This document shows, in pieces, positions 1-5,808 of a stretch of 8,593 nucleotides of DNA (positions are counted from its first letter, which is position 1; each line of letters opens with the position of its first letter). The stretch lies in assembly GCA_007126865.1 (NCBI GenBank), contig SLAN01000198.1, forward strand, positions 1 through 8,593, read 5' to 3'. Below the pieces are notes generated by a model. That model did not search any database. It worked only from the letters and a program-made list of their open reading frames with translations, and had not been told where the DNA came from. The DNA is from Spirochaetales bacterium (GTDB lineage Bacteria; Spirochaetota; Spirochaetia; DSM-27196; SKKC01). The position numbers and the translations under genes were made by a program.

Positions 1-2
1 CA

Positions 3-185
3 TCTACCGCTATGCATCAAGCTCAGCTTCAACAGCAGGTCGGCATGCACGCAATGCGTATGGGCCTGGAAACCTCTGAACAGCAGGCCGAAGGGATCCA
101 GAGGTTGATGGGAGATGCGGCTCAGCTCCAGCAGCAGGCCGTACACGATCCGGCGGTCGGTCAGCAAGTCAATATCACAGTATGA
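3..185 (+). CDS. YjfB-like putative motility protein (5' end cut by window)
   Basis: The reading frame is open from base 3 to TGA at 183-185 and gives about 60 visible residues. The visible part has a Gln/Met-rich helix (AQLQQQVGMHAMRMGLETSE), then EQQAEGIQRLM, and ends in DPAVGQQVNITV. This pattern of a QxQQQVG helix, a short amphipathic helix, and a Pro-containing tail ending in a GQxxxI/V-type motif resembles the small YjfB family, annotated as putative motility proteins and usually about 60 residues long. The family has no known biochemical role, so only the resemblance is supported. An ATG at 12-14 could be the start, but the frame is open upstream (S-T-A) and family members carry about ten residues before this helix, so the true start probably lies left of the window. 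The stop overlaps the next gene's ATG in an ATGA arrangement, implying a shared transcript and coupled translation. Confidence 0.6.
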   Translation, partial: STAMHQAQLQQQVGMHAMRMGLETSEQQAEGIQRLMGDAAQLQQQAVHDPAVGQQVNITV

Positions 186-676
186 ATATTGCAGTCGTCA
201 GCGACTCGCACGATAACATATGGAATCTCGAACGGGCGCTCGCCGGCATCGGCGAGCGTTCGTGCTCGCGGCTCTTCTTCCTCGGTGACTTCTGTGCGCC
301 GTTCACCCTCGCTCAGATAGGCGACGGTTTTTCCGGCCCGATCGACGTCGTCTTCGGCAACAACGACGGCGATACCTTTCTGTTGAGCCGGATCGCGTCG
401 AAGTACGACCACGTCACACTGCACGGCTATCTCGCCGAGCTGGAGGTCGATGGGCTGCAGATCGCGCTCAACCACTATCCGGATATCGCGAAGCGGCTGG
501 CCGAAAGCGGCGCCTACGACGCGGTATTCAGCGGTCACGATCACAAGCGCTACGTCGAGCCGACCGGCTCGTGCCTCTGGGCAAACCCCGGCGAAGTCAT
601 GGGTCGCTTCGACGAGCCGAGCTACGGCGTCTTCGACACCGAGAGCCGCGTTTTCGCCCACGTCGATATCAAGTAA
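182..676 (+). CDS. YfcE/MJ0936-type metallophosphoesterase
   Basis: This 164-residue protein is a compact calcineurin-like phosphoesterase, predicted cytoplasmic because it has no signal or membrane segment. The metal-binding motifs appear in canonical order: SDSHDN (Asp8, His10), LGDF (Asp36), FGNNDGD (Asn60, Asp62), NHYP (His98), GHDHKR (His119, His121), and a closing NPGE at 135-138. These are the ligands of the dinuclear metal centre, normally Mn, Fe or Ni. Family members (YfcE, MJ0936) hydrolyse phosphodiesters, mostly characterised with artificial substrates, so the physiological substrate cannot be named. The length is normal for the family. The ATG at 182 overlaps the upstream YjfB-like stop (ATGA), and there is no good Shine-Dalgarno sequence in front of it, so translation probably relies on coupling. 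The gene ends only 21 bases before the 3' end of a convergent tRNA gene, and no terminator is visible in between. Confidence 0.9.
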   Translation: MNIAVVSDSHDNIWNLERALAGIGERSCSRLFFLGDFCAPFTLAQIGDGFSGPIDVVFGNNDGDTFLLSRIASKYDHVTLHGYLAELEVDGLQIALNHYPDIAKRLAESGAYDAVFSGHDHKRYVEPTGSCLWANPGEVMGRFDEPSYGVFDTESRVFAHVDIK

Positions 677-678
677 CG

Positions 679-707
679 TACCCCGGACCAGGTAGTTTAC
701 CCCGGAC
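679..707. repeat. 10-bp direct repeat at the tRNA 3' end
   Basis: The ten bases TACCCCGGAC occur at 679-688 and again at 698-707. The second copy is the 3' acceptor strand and discriminator of the minus-strand tRNA-Arg. The first copy lies just beyond the tRNA's 3' end, offset by 19 bases. It may be a local duplication or the trace of an old tRNA 3' end; no integrase gene is visible. Confidence 0.6.
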
Positions 708-771
708 GCGATTCGAACGCGTGACCTGCTGCTTAGGAGGCAGCCGCTCTATCCAGCTGAGCTACCGGGGC
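698..771 (-). tRNA. tRNA-Arg (anticodon CCT)
   Basis: The minus strand folds into a complete 74-nt cloverleaf. The acceptor stem is GCCCCGG/CCGGGGT with a G-U first pair. The D-arm is GCTC/GAGC with loop AGCTGGATA, the anticodon stem is GCTGC/GCAGC with loop CTCCTAA, the variable loop has 5 nt, and the T-arm is ACGCG/CGCGT with loop TTCGAAT. The discriminator is A. The anticodon CCT reads AGG, a rare arginine codon in GC-rich genomes. CCA is not encoded: the bases after the discriminator are AAC, so CCA must be added after transcription. The gene is convergent with the phosphoesterase gene and lies downstream of the terminator of the outer-membrane protein gene. Confidence 0.97.
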
Positions 772-827
772 GGGAATGGTGTCGGTGCGCGATAGGGCAC
801 CGCGCTGCTTCCGACCGCGCTACCGGA

Positions 828-856
828 AGGCTATCGGGCGCTCGTTCCTCTGTCAA
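828..856 (-). promoter_or_regulatory. Probable sigma70-type promoter of the tRNA gene
   Basis: On the minus strand a perfect -35 hexamer TTGACA (851-856) is followed after exactly 17 bases by TAGCCT (828-833), which matches the -10 consensus at three of six positions. A start near base 821 would leave a leader of about 50 nt before the mature tRNA. The -35 overlaps the T-tract of the terminator at 855-891. The perfect -35 and the spacing are the main support; the -10 is weak. Confidence 0.45.
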
Positions 857-891
857 CAAAAAGCTCCCGGACGCCTTGCGCCGCGGGAGCT
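855..891 (-). terminator. Intrinsic terminator of the outer-membrane protein gene
   Basis: On the minus strand an 8-bp perfect stem, AGCTCCCG (884-891) with CGGGAGCT (862-869), encloses a 14-nt loop that can form a small inner GCG/CGC pairing. It is followed directly by a T-tract (TTTTTGTTG). It lies 28-65 bases after the stop codon of the 919-1962 gene and separates that gene from the tRNA. Confidence 0.85.
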
Positions 892-918
892 GTGCACGCC
901 GATAGTGCCTGTCGATTC

Positions 919-1962
919 TCAGAACTGGATTCGCGTATTGAGCTCCAGCCCGACACTTCCCCGCGTGTCGATCGACGCGCCGACGTCCAGATTCAGGATG
1001 AAAATGCGAAGCCCGAGTCCGCCGAACGCGCGCGCGGTGAATCCGCTGTCGGGAACGTCGAAGCCGAATAACACGTCTCCGTTGTCGAGATACTCCCCGA
1101 GCATCTCTTCGAGTTCCTCTCTGTCGTCGTCGGAGAGCTCGTCGAATGCGTCACCGTCCATAGTCAGCTGCCCGCTGAAGGAGCCCCCCATCGACGCCCA
1201 GTTATAGGCAACCCCGGCGCCGAGGAACGGCTGGAAGATGAGGAGCCGCTTGCTCGCCTGCGCTTTCAGCTCGACGCTGCTGCTCCGCCAGCCGAAGTCG
1301 AAGCGCGGATCGCCGAGGACCAGGGCGACATCTTCGCCGCCGACCTCATCTTCGGCGAGCTCCATGTCCTCCATTGTGACGCCGACACCGAAGCGGGAGT
1401 GGTTAAAGCCGAGACCTGCGGAAAGTTTGGGTAGAATGCCGCTGCCGTCGAGAAGGGCGTAGCGGAAGTCGCCGCCGACGAGCAGAAAATCGAGCTCGAC
1501 ACCTTGATCTTCGAGCATTGCCAGGGTCGGCACGGTTCCAAGCTTGAAACCGACGTCGAACGGAATCCCGAAACCGCCGACCCGGGCGTCAAAGGTGTAC
1601 GCGGGAAGCGGCAGTCCGACACGACTCACGACTCCACTCGCGGGAAGATCGGCGAGCATTTCGTCGCTGTCGATGTCGAGCTCTCCCAGCGGACCGGTAA
1701 GCACATTGAGCGGAATCGTCGCCGCCCCGACCGTTACGCCGACTCCGAAGCTCGGCGGCATGCTGAAAAGCTGTCCAATATATGCGTCCGACCAACCGAG
1801 CCCCAGGGTGTTGTAGTGCGATAGCGAGCCGACGATTCCCGAACCAAGCTCATTGAGCGCCCGCTCGATCCTCTGCGTCTCCTCATCGATATCGTTAGCG
1901 AACGCCGCCCCGACGAATAGCAAACCAACCAGCAGCAGCGCTGCAAAGCGTTTTAGCATCAT
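919..1962 (-). CDS. Putative outer-membrane beta-barrel protein, secreted
   Basis: The 347-residue product begins with a clear Sec signal peptide: MMLKRF, then a hydrophobic stretch to about residue 20, with likely cleavage after AFA (residue 22). The mature part has many alternating Gly/aromatic/hydrophobic stretches (FGVGVTVGA, AYTFDARVGGFGIPFDVGFK, FLLVGGDFRYAL, LSAGLGFNHSRFGVGV, FQPFLGAGVAYNW, ARAFGGLGLRIF). It ends in a terminal Phe (LNTRIQF), as outer-membrane beta-barrels usually do. Two acidic stretches, at about 196-211 and 269-296 (ELSDDDREELEEMLGEYLDN), look like surface or periplasmic loops. I do not recognise a specific family and cannot say what it transports or binds. The start is set by AGGAGGAG at 1968-1975, 5 bases before the first ATG; the next codon is also ATG, spaced 8 bases, and could serve. 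It is transcribed divergently from the two-component genes and ends in its own terminator. Confidence 0.8.
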   Translation of the reverse strand: MMLKRFAALLLVGLLFVGAAFANDIDEETQRIERALNELGSGIVGSLSHYNTLGLGWSDAYIGQLFSMPPSFGVGVTVGAATIPLNVLTGPLGELDIDSDEMLADLPASGVVSRVGLPLPAYTFDARVGGFGIPFDVGFKLGTVPTLAMLEDQGVELDFLLVGGDFRYALLDGSGILPKLSAGLGFNHSRFGVGVTMEDMELAEDEVGGEDVALVLGDPRFDFGWRSSSVELKAQASKRLLIFQPFLGAGVAYNWASMGGSFSGQLTMDGDAFDELSDDDREELEEMLGEYLDNGDVLFGFDVPDSGFTARAFGGLGLRIFILNLDVGASIDTRGSVGLELNTRIQF

Positions 1963-1980
1963 ACCATCTCCTCCTGCATA

Positions 1981-2002
1981 CTCCCGCAGTGTACCACGGG
2001 AG
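1981..2002 (-). promoter_or_regulatory. 5'-leader stem-loop of the outer-membrane protein mRNA
   Basis: A perfect 6-bp inverted repeat, CTCCCG (1981-1986) and CGGGAG (1997-2002), has a 10-nt loop and lies 5 bases upstream of the Shine-Dalgarno sequence at 1968-1975. With the predicted promoter at 2007-2035 it would form the extreme 5' end of the transcript. Such 5'-terminal hairpins can protect an mRNA from decay, as known for E. coli ompA; that role here is inferred. Confidence 0.5.
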
Positions 2003-2006
2003 GTGC

Positions 2007-2035
2007 AGAATATCGCGTGCGCGGCATGCGGTAAA
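2007..2035 (-). promoter_or_regulatory. Predicted promoter of the outer-membrane protein gene
   Basis: On the minus strand TTTACC (2030-2035; four of six matches to TTGACA) is separated by 17 bases from TATTCT (2007-2012; four of six matches to TATAAT). Transcription would start near base 2000, leaving a leader of about 40 nt with the hairpin at its 5' end. A second candidate -10, TGGTACACT, lies inside the hairpin region and cannot be excluded. Confidence 0.45.
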
Positions 2036-2040
2036 CCGCA
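2027..2040. promoter_or_regulatory. Inverted repeat, candidate operator over the -35 box
   Basis: TGCGGT-AA-ACCGCA is a perfect 6-bp inverted repeat with a 2-base centre. It covers the predicted -35 hexamer of the outer-membrane protein promoter. A second, weaker inverted repeat (AAACG-GCG-CGTTT, 2042-2054) adjoins it. The same TGCGGT word recurs twice more toward the response regulator start, which suggests sites for one DNA-binding protein. The identity of that protein is inferred only from position. Confidence 0.45.
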
Positions 2041-2071
2041 AAAACGGCGCGTTTATCGCTGCTTAACATTC

Positions 2072-2091
2072 TGCGGTGATACAATGCGGTG
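2072..2091 (+). repeat. Direct repeat TGCGGTG x2 flanking the regulator's -10 box
   Basis: TGCGGTG occurs at 2072-2078 and 2085-2091, 13 bases apart from start to start, on either side of TACAAT at 2080-2085. OmpR-family regulators bind tandem direct half-sites, so this is a candidate autoregulatory site. The 13-base period is slightly longer than the usual 10-11. Confidence 0.4.
2077..2085 (+). promoter_or_regulatory. Extended -10 promoter for the two-component operon
   Basis: TGATACAAT matches the extended -10 pattern TGnTATAAT at all but one position. No good -35 lies 16-18 bases upstream, which is tolerated by extended -10 promoters. The expected start, about seven bases after the hexamer, falls at or next to the ATG at 2093, so the transcript could be nearly leaderless. 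Confidence 0.4.
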
Positions 2092-2092
2092 C

Positions 2093-2875
2093 ATGGAGCG
2101 GTTCGTGCTGGTGGTGGAGGATGATGAGGATATCGCGCGGGTGGTACGGGGCTATCTCGAGCGGGCCGGCTACTCCGTGAGAACGGTCGGCGACGGAACG
2201 GCCGGCTTGTACGAGGCGCTGGAAGGCAGCCGGCGGCCCGACCTGATCGTCCTCGACTGGATGCTCCCGGGAACCGCCGGGCCGGCGTTCATGAAGCGGC
2301 TCCGCGCCAGGCGTGCGATACCGGTCATTATGCTCACGGCGAAGGGGGAAGAAGAGGACCGGTTGACCGGCTTCGAGTACGGAGTCGACGACTACATCGT
2401 GAAACCGTTCAGCCCGCGCGAGCTCGTTGCCCGAGTGAAGGCGGTCATGAGCAGGAGTGCGGCTGCCGGGTCGAGTAACGATTCGGCGACATCCGGCGCC
2501 CCGGTAGCAATCGGTGGGGGCGGGCAACCGGGAACGCGGCGGCTGCGTTTCGGCGCGCTTCACATCGACCCGGAAACGCGCCTGGTCCATCTCGGTGACC
2601 GCGAAATCGAGTTGACGACGCGGGAGTTCGAGCTGCTGCTGGCGCTCGCGCGCTCGCCGAAGCGGGTGTATACGCGTGACGAGTTGCTTTCGAGGATCTG
2701 GGGCGAGGATTACGTCGGGATCGACCGCGTCGTTGATGTGCACGTCTCGAACCTGCGTTCGAAGCTCGCCGCGGGGGCGGGGGTAGACCCCGGCGCCCGG
2801 CCGGGCCACCATCCGACATACATAGAAACGGTGCGCGGTGTGGGCTATCGCTTCGCCGTCGAGGAGGACGATTGA
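2093..2875 (+). CDS. OmpR/PhoB-family response regulator
   Basis: The 260-residue cytoplasmic regulator has a receiver domain at residues 1-118: acidic pocket EDDED (Asp10, Asp11), phospho-acceptor Asp55 in LIVLDWMLPG, Thr82 in IMLTAK and Lys104 in VKPFSP. A Ser/Gly-rich linker (about 120-150) leads to a winged-helix DNA-binding domain with ELTTREFELLLALA, the recognition-helix region VVDVHVSNLRSKL and the closing wing YIETVRGVGYRF. All phosphotransfer residues are intact. A short Gly/Pro/His insert (about 233-243) lies before the wing. The frame is open far upstream, but homology begins at MERFVLVVEDD, so I place the start at ATG 2093; ATG 2084 is an in-frame alternative. Neither has a clear Shine-Dalgarno sequence. 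The stop overlaps the kinase start by one base. The regulator lacks an AAA+ domain and so is not NtrC. The divergent outer-membrane protein gene and its own operon are plausible targets. Confidence 0.95.
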   Translation: MERFVLVVEDDEDIARVVRGYLERAGYSVRTVGDGTAGLYEALEGSRRPDLIVLDWMLPGTAGPAFMKRLRARRAIPVIMLTAKGEEEDRLTGFEYGVDDYIVKPFSPRELVARVKAVMSRSAAAGSSNDSATSGAPVAIGGGGQPGTRRLRFGALHIDPETRLVHLGDREIELTTREFELLLALARSPKRVYTRDELLSRIWGEDYVGIDRVVDVHVSNLRSKLAAGAGVDPGARPGHHPTYIETVRGVGYRFAVEEDD

Positions 2876-4203
2876 TGGGCGAGAGAGTGTGGGGTCGCGC
2901 CGGATCGGACCGAAGCCGGAGCGCGGCGGTGGAAGGCCGGCATGCGAGAGGCCCCGGTATTTCGATCCGTCTGTTTCTCTCCTACGTACTGGTGCTCGTA
3001 ATCGCCGGAATCGTTCTCTTTCTTGCGAGCGAGGCTGCGGCCCCGCGTTTCATTGAGATGCACCGCGGCCCGGCCATGCACGGGATGGGGGGAATGGGCG
3101 ACATGTCGATGAGAATGCAGGAAAACGTGGTGGAGCTTCTCGATTCCGCGTACCGGCGGGCGATGCAGCGAGCGCTCCTGCTCGGCCTCGGCGTGGCGCT
3201 CGCCGTCGCAGGCGGTGTGAGCTTCCTTCTCAGCCGGCGTCTCAGCGATCCGCTTCGAAGCATGGAGCGGGCGAGCGGGCGAATCGCCGAGGGGAACTAC
3301 GGGGAGCGGCTGGACGAGTCCTCTCCCGGTGAGGTCGGCGAGCTGGCCGCGGCGTTTAACAGGATGGCTGCCGAGCTGGAGCGGGTCGAAGAGCGTCGGC
3401 GATCCCTTGTTGCGACGGTCGCCCACGAGTTTCGTACGCCGCTCTCCAGTCTCCGCGGGTATGTGGAAGGGTTGCAGGATGGGGTCTTCGAAGCCGGTCC
3501 GGAAACCCTCGAATCGTGCTCGCGACAGATCTCGCGTCTCGGGCGACTCGTGGACGATCTGGCGCTCATCTCACGGGTGGAGGCTGGAGTGCAGGAGGTG
3601 AGCCCGCGGGAAACCCGGCTGTCGGCACTCTTCAGGCAGCTCGAAGCCGATCAGAGTACGGCGTTCGCCGAGAAGGGCGTCCGGCTGCAGGTGCCGGCGG
3701 CGCGCGGCGCGGCGGCGAACGACGATGTGGTCTTCGCCGACCCGGATCGGACGGGTCAGGTGCTGTCGAATATCGTCCGGAACGCACTTCGGCACACGCC
3801 GCCGGGCGGTCAAGTTGTCGTGCGAACCGCATACAGCACCGGCGCCGAGGTGGCCGGCCGTGATCGGATCGGCACCCCGTCGGTGACCCCGGACACCGCA
3901 CGTGGTGAGCCGCTCGGCTCCCCCGGGGTATCGGCCGGCCCGCCGGTCGCGGAGCTGCCGTACGTAGTCGTCGAGATATGCGACAGCGGTGAAGGCATCG
4001 CGGCGGAGGCGCTTCCGCACATCTTCGAGCGCTTCTATCGAGCCGACGCAGCTCGGTCGCGGTCGGACGACGACGGGGCGGGCATCGGTTTGACTATCTC
4101 GAAGTACTTCGTTGAAGCGCAGGGCGGTCGTATTGCCGCCGAAAGCCGGCCGGGCGAGGGTACCGTAGTGCGATTCTCGCTGCCGCGTTTCAGCCGGGTT
4201 TAG
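2875..4203 (+). CDS. Membrane sensor histidine kinase with Met/His-rich loop
   Basis: The 442-residue kinase is the partner of the upstream regulator. A basic N-terminal tail is followed by TM1 (about 30-51) and an extracytoplasmic loop of roughly 48 residues. That loop holds a Met/His-rich patch at 62-81 (Met at 62, 68, 71, 74, 77, 79, 81; His at 63 and 69). Then come TM2 (about 100-119), HAMP (120-172), DHp with the phospho-acceptor His184 in AHEFRTPL, and the ATPase domain: N-box NIVRNALRH (Asn303), G1 box CDSGEGI (Asp370), F-box IFERFYRAD and G2 box GAGIGLTIS. All catalytic boxes are intact. A Gly/Pro/Ser/Thr-rich insert (about 319-361) lies between the N and G1 boxes. The start is ATG 2875, set by GAGGAGG seven bases upstream and coupled to the regulator's stop (TGATG); a TTG directly before it is less likely. 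The Met pattern suggests sensing of Cu(I), Ag(I) or redox state; this is inferred. Confidence 0.93.
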   Translation: MGERVWGRAGSDRSRSAAVEGRHARGPGISIRLFLSYVLVLVIAGIVLFLASEAAAPRFIEMHRGPAMHGMGGMGDMSMRMQENVVELLDSAYRRAMQRALLLGLGVALAVAGGVSFLLSRRLSDPLRSMERASGRIAEGNYGERLDESSPGEVGELAAAFNRMAAELERVEERRRSLVATVAHEFRTPLSSLRGYVEGLQDGVFEAGPETLESCSRQISRLGRLVDDLALISRVEAGVQEVSPRETRLSALFRQLEADQSTAFAEKGVRLQVPAARGAAANDDVVFADPDRTGQVLSNIVRNALRHTPPGGQVVVRTAYSTGAEVAGRDRIGTPSVTPDTARGEPLGSPGVSAGPPVAELPYVVVEICDSGEGIAAEALPHIFERFYRADAARSRSDDDGAGIGLTISKYFVEAQGGRIAAESRPGEGTVVRFSLPRFSRV

Positions 4204-4236
4204 TATTGGCACACGAGAATTCGCCGAATCCGGAGA

Positions 4237-4289
4237 ATCGCCGCCCCGCCGGGGAACCTGCGCGGCGGCGATCCGTTGTTTCGTTTTCC
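4237..4289 (+). terminator. Terminator of the two-component operon
   Basis: A perfect 9-bp stem, ATCGCCGCC (4237-4245) with GGCGGCGAT (4264-4272), is followed on the plus strand by a T-rich stretch (GTTGTTTCGTTTT). It lies 33 bases after the kinase stop. On the minus strand the same hairpin follows the glnA stop but has only a poor T-tract, so it may serve glnA weakly as well. An inner CCCC/GGGG pairing competes with the outer stem. Confidence 0.6.
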
Positions 4290-4305
4290 GCGATTCGACT
4301 TGTAC

Positions 4306-5727
4306 TTATATGTCCTGGTAGAGTGCAAACTCGTACGGATGGGGGCGAGTGTCCACCTCCATGACCTCGTTGTCGTGCTTGTACTCGATCCAGGTTTCGA
4401 CCACATCCTTGGTGAAGACATCCCCCTTCAGCAGGAACTCGTGGTCGACGGCGAGGTGCTCGAGCGCCTCGCGGAGACTGCCCGGGGTTTTCGGTACCTT
4501 TGCCGCTTCGGCCGGCGGCAGATCGTAGATGTTCTTGTCGAGCGGCTCACCGGGATCGATTTTGTTCTGGATCCCGTCGACCGCCGCCATGAGCATGGCA
4601 CTGAAGGTCAGGTACGCGTTGCCGCTGGGATCGGGGCAGCGGAATTCGAAACGCTTCGCCTTCTCGCTCTGGCTGTACATCGGAATGCGCACCGCCGCCG
4701 AGCGGTTGCGGCTGGAGTAGGCGAGGTTTACCGGCGCTTCGAAGCCGGGAACGAGGCGCTTGTAGCTGTTGGTGGTCGGATTGCTGAACGCGAGCACGCT
4801 CGGGGCATGCTTGAGCAGACCGCCGATCGCGTAGAGTGCGGTTTGCGAAAGGCCCGCATATCCATCACCATAGAACTGGTTCTTCCCATCCTTCCAGAAC
4901 GACATGTGAATGTGCATGCCGCTTCCGTTGTCGTTCCACAGCGGCTTCGGCATGAAGGTGACCACCTTGTTGTGCGCACGGGCGGTATTCTTAATGACGT
5001 ACTTGTACTTCAGCAGGTTGTCCGCCATCTGCACGAGCGGGGCGAAGCGCATGTCTATTTCGCACTGTCCGCCGGTAGCCACTTCGTGGTGCTGCGCCTC
5101 GACCGCCACGCCGAGCGACTCGAGGGTGAGCATCATTTCGCTTCGGAGGTTCTGAAGGCTGTCGGCCGGCGGGCACGGAAAGTAGCCTTCCTTGTATCGT
5201 AGCTTGTTTCCGAGGTTCGGCTCCTCCATCCTGCCGGAGTTCCATCGGCCCTCCACCGAATCGACGAAGTAGTAGCCGCAGTGCTCGTTCTGGTCGTAGC
5301 GGATATCGTCGAAGACGAAAAACTCCGCCTCCGGGCCGAAGAAGGCGGTATCGCCGATTCCGGTCGACTTCAGGTAGTTCTCCGCCTTCCGGGCGACGCT
5401 GCGCGGGTCGCGCGTGTAATCCTCGCCGGTGACCGGATCGCAGATGTCGCATGTCATTACGAGCGTTCGGGCGGTCATGTACGGGTCTATGAAGGCGCTG
5501 TCGGGTACCGGCTTGACGATCATGTCGCTTTCGTTGATCGCCTGCCAGCCGCGGATGCTCGACCCGTCGAATCCCATCCCTTCGCGGAACGTATCCTCGT
5601 CAAGCTCGTGTGCCGGTATGCTGAAATGCTGCCAGATACCCGGGAAGTCCATGAAGCGAAGATCGACGACCTGGACCTTCTCCTTCTCCATCAAGCTCAG
5701 AATCTCCTTCGGAGTCTTCTCACTCAT
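4306..5727 (-). CDS. glnA: Glutamine synthetase type I (adenylylatable)
   Basis: This 473-residue enzyme joins ammonia to glutamate using ATP and acts in the cytoplasm as a dodecamer. Family signatures are all present: the beta-grasp loop DGSSIRGW (54-61), the metal-site residues GPEAEFF (Glu133, Glu135), [12 protein letters not shown] (Glu215, Glu223), the ATP-site motif [10 protein letters not shown] (His272), and [23 protein letters not shown]. Tyr401 in NIYDLPPAE aligns with the adenylylated Tyr397 of the E. coli enzyme, marking the GSI-beta type regulated by GlnE. The length is normal (E. coli about 469). The start ATG at 5727 has AGGAGG (5736-5741) eight bases upstream. The frame is open to an ATG at 5883, but that extension has no homology to the family and is rejected. 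The adenylyltransferase gene lies upstream on the same strand after 208 bases. The gene is convergent with the kinase gene. Confidence 0.98.
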   Translation of the reverse strand: MSEKTPKEILSLMEKEKVQVVDLRFMDFPGIWQHFSIPAHELDEDTFREGMGFDGSSIRGWQAINESDMIVKPVPDSAFIDPYMTARTLVMTCDICDPVTGEDYTRDPRSVARKAENYLKSTGIGDTAFFGPEAEFFVFDDIRYDQNEHCGYYFVDSVEGRWNSGRMEEPNLGNKLRYKEGYFPCPPADSLQNLRSEMMLTLESLGVAVEAQHHEVATGGQCEIDMRFAPLVQMADNLLKYKYVIKNTARAHNKVVTFMPKPLWNDNGSGMHIHMSFWKDGKNQFYGDGYAGLSQTALYAIGGLLKHAPSVLAFSNPTTNSYKRLVPGFEAPVNLAYSSRNRSAAVRIPMYSQSEKAKRFEFRCPDPSGNAYLTFSAMLMAAVDGIQNKIDPGEPLDKNIYDLPPAEAAKVPKTPGSLREALEHLAVDHEFLLKGDVFTKDVVETWIEYKHDNEVMEVDTRPHPYEFALYQDI

Positions 5728-5773
5728 TCTCACATCCTCCTGCAGAACTGAATCGTGTCGTCGATCCTCCCCA

Positions 5774-5789
5774 TGCCGCGGAGGCGGCA
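5774..5789 (-). promoter_or_regulatory. Hairpin in the glnA leader
   Basis: On the minus strand TGCCGC-CTCC-GCGGCA forms a 6-bp stem with a 4-nt loop, 32 bases upstream of the glnA Shine-Dalgarno sequence. It has no T-tract, so it is not an intrinsic terminator. I recognise no riboswitch or known nitrogen-control leader; its role is unknown. Confidence 0.35.
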
Positions 5790-5808
5790 CATGCAACCGA
5801 ACGACATA

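Noticed and set aside
161..661. Open frame of 166 codons on the minus strand opposite the phosphoesterase
   Set aside because: The plus-strand frame has all metallophosphoesterase motifs; the antisense frame shows none.
1853..2092. N-terminal extension of the response regulator by 80 codons
   Set aside because: It would run through the divergent promoter region and into the outer-membrane protein gene; receiver-domain homology starts at MERFVLVVEDD.
2063..2812. Minus-strand open frame of 249 codons opposite the response regulator
   Set aside because: The plus strand encodes a complete receiver and winged-helix protein; the antisense frame has no domain.
2093..4203. Reading the two-component pair as NtrBC because it lies next to glnA and glnE
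   Set aside because: The regulator is OmpR-type without an AAA+ sigma54-activation domain, and the kinase is a membrane HAMP kinase; the genes are convergent to glnA.
4205..4224. Sigma54-like sequence TTGGCAC followed by TTCGC after the kinase stop
   Set aside because: The GG and GC elements are about 13 bases apart instead of 10, and the element would point into convergent glnA.
4276..5202. Long open frame of 308 codons on the plus strand opposite glnA
   Set aside because: It lies wholly antisense to the conserved glutamine synthetase, has no recognisable domain, and is expected from the strong third-position GC bias.
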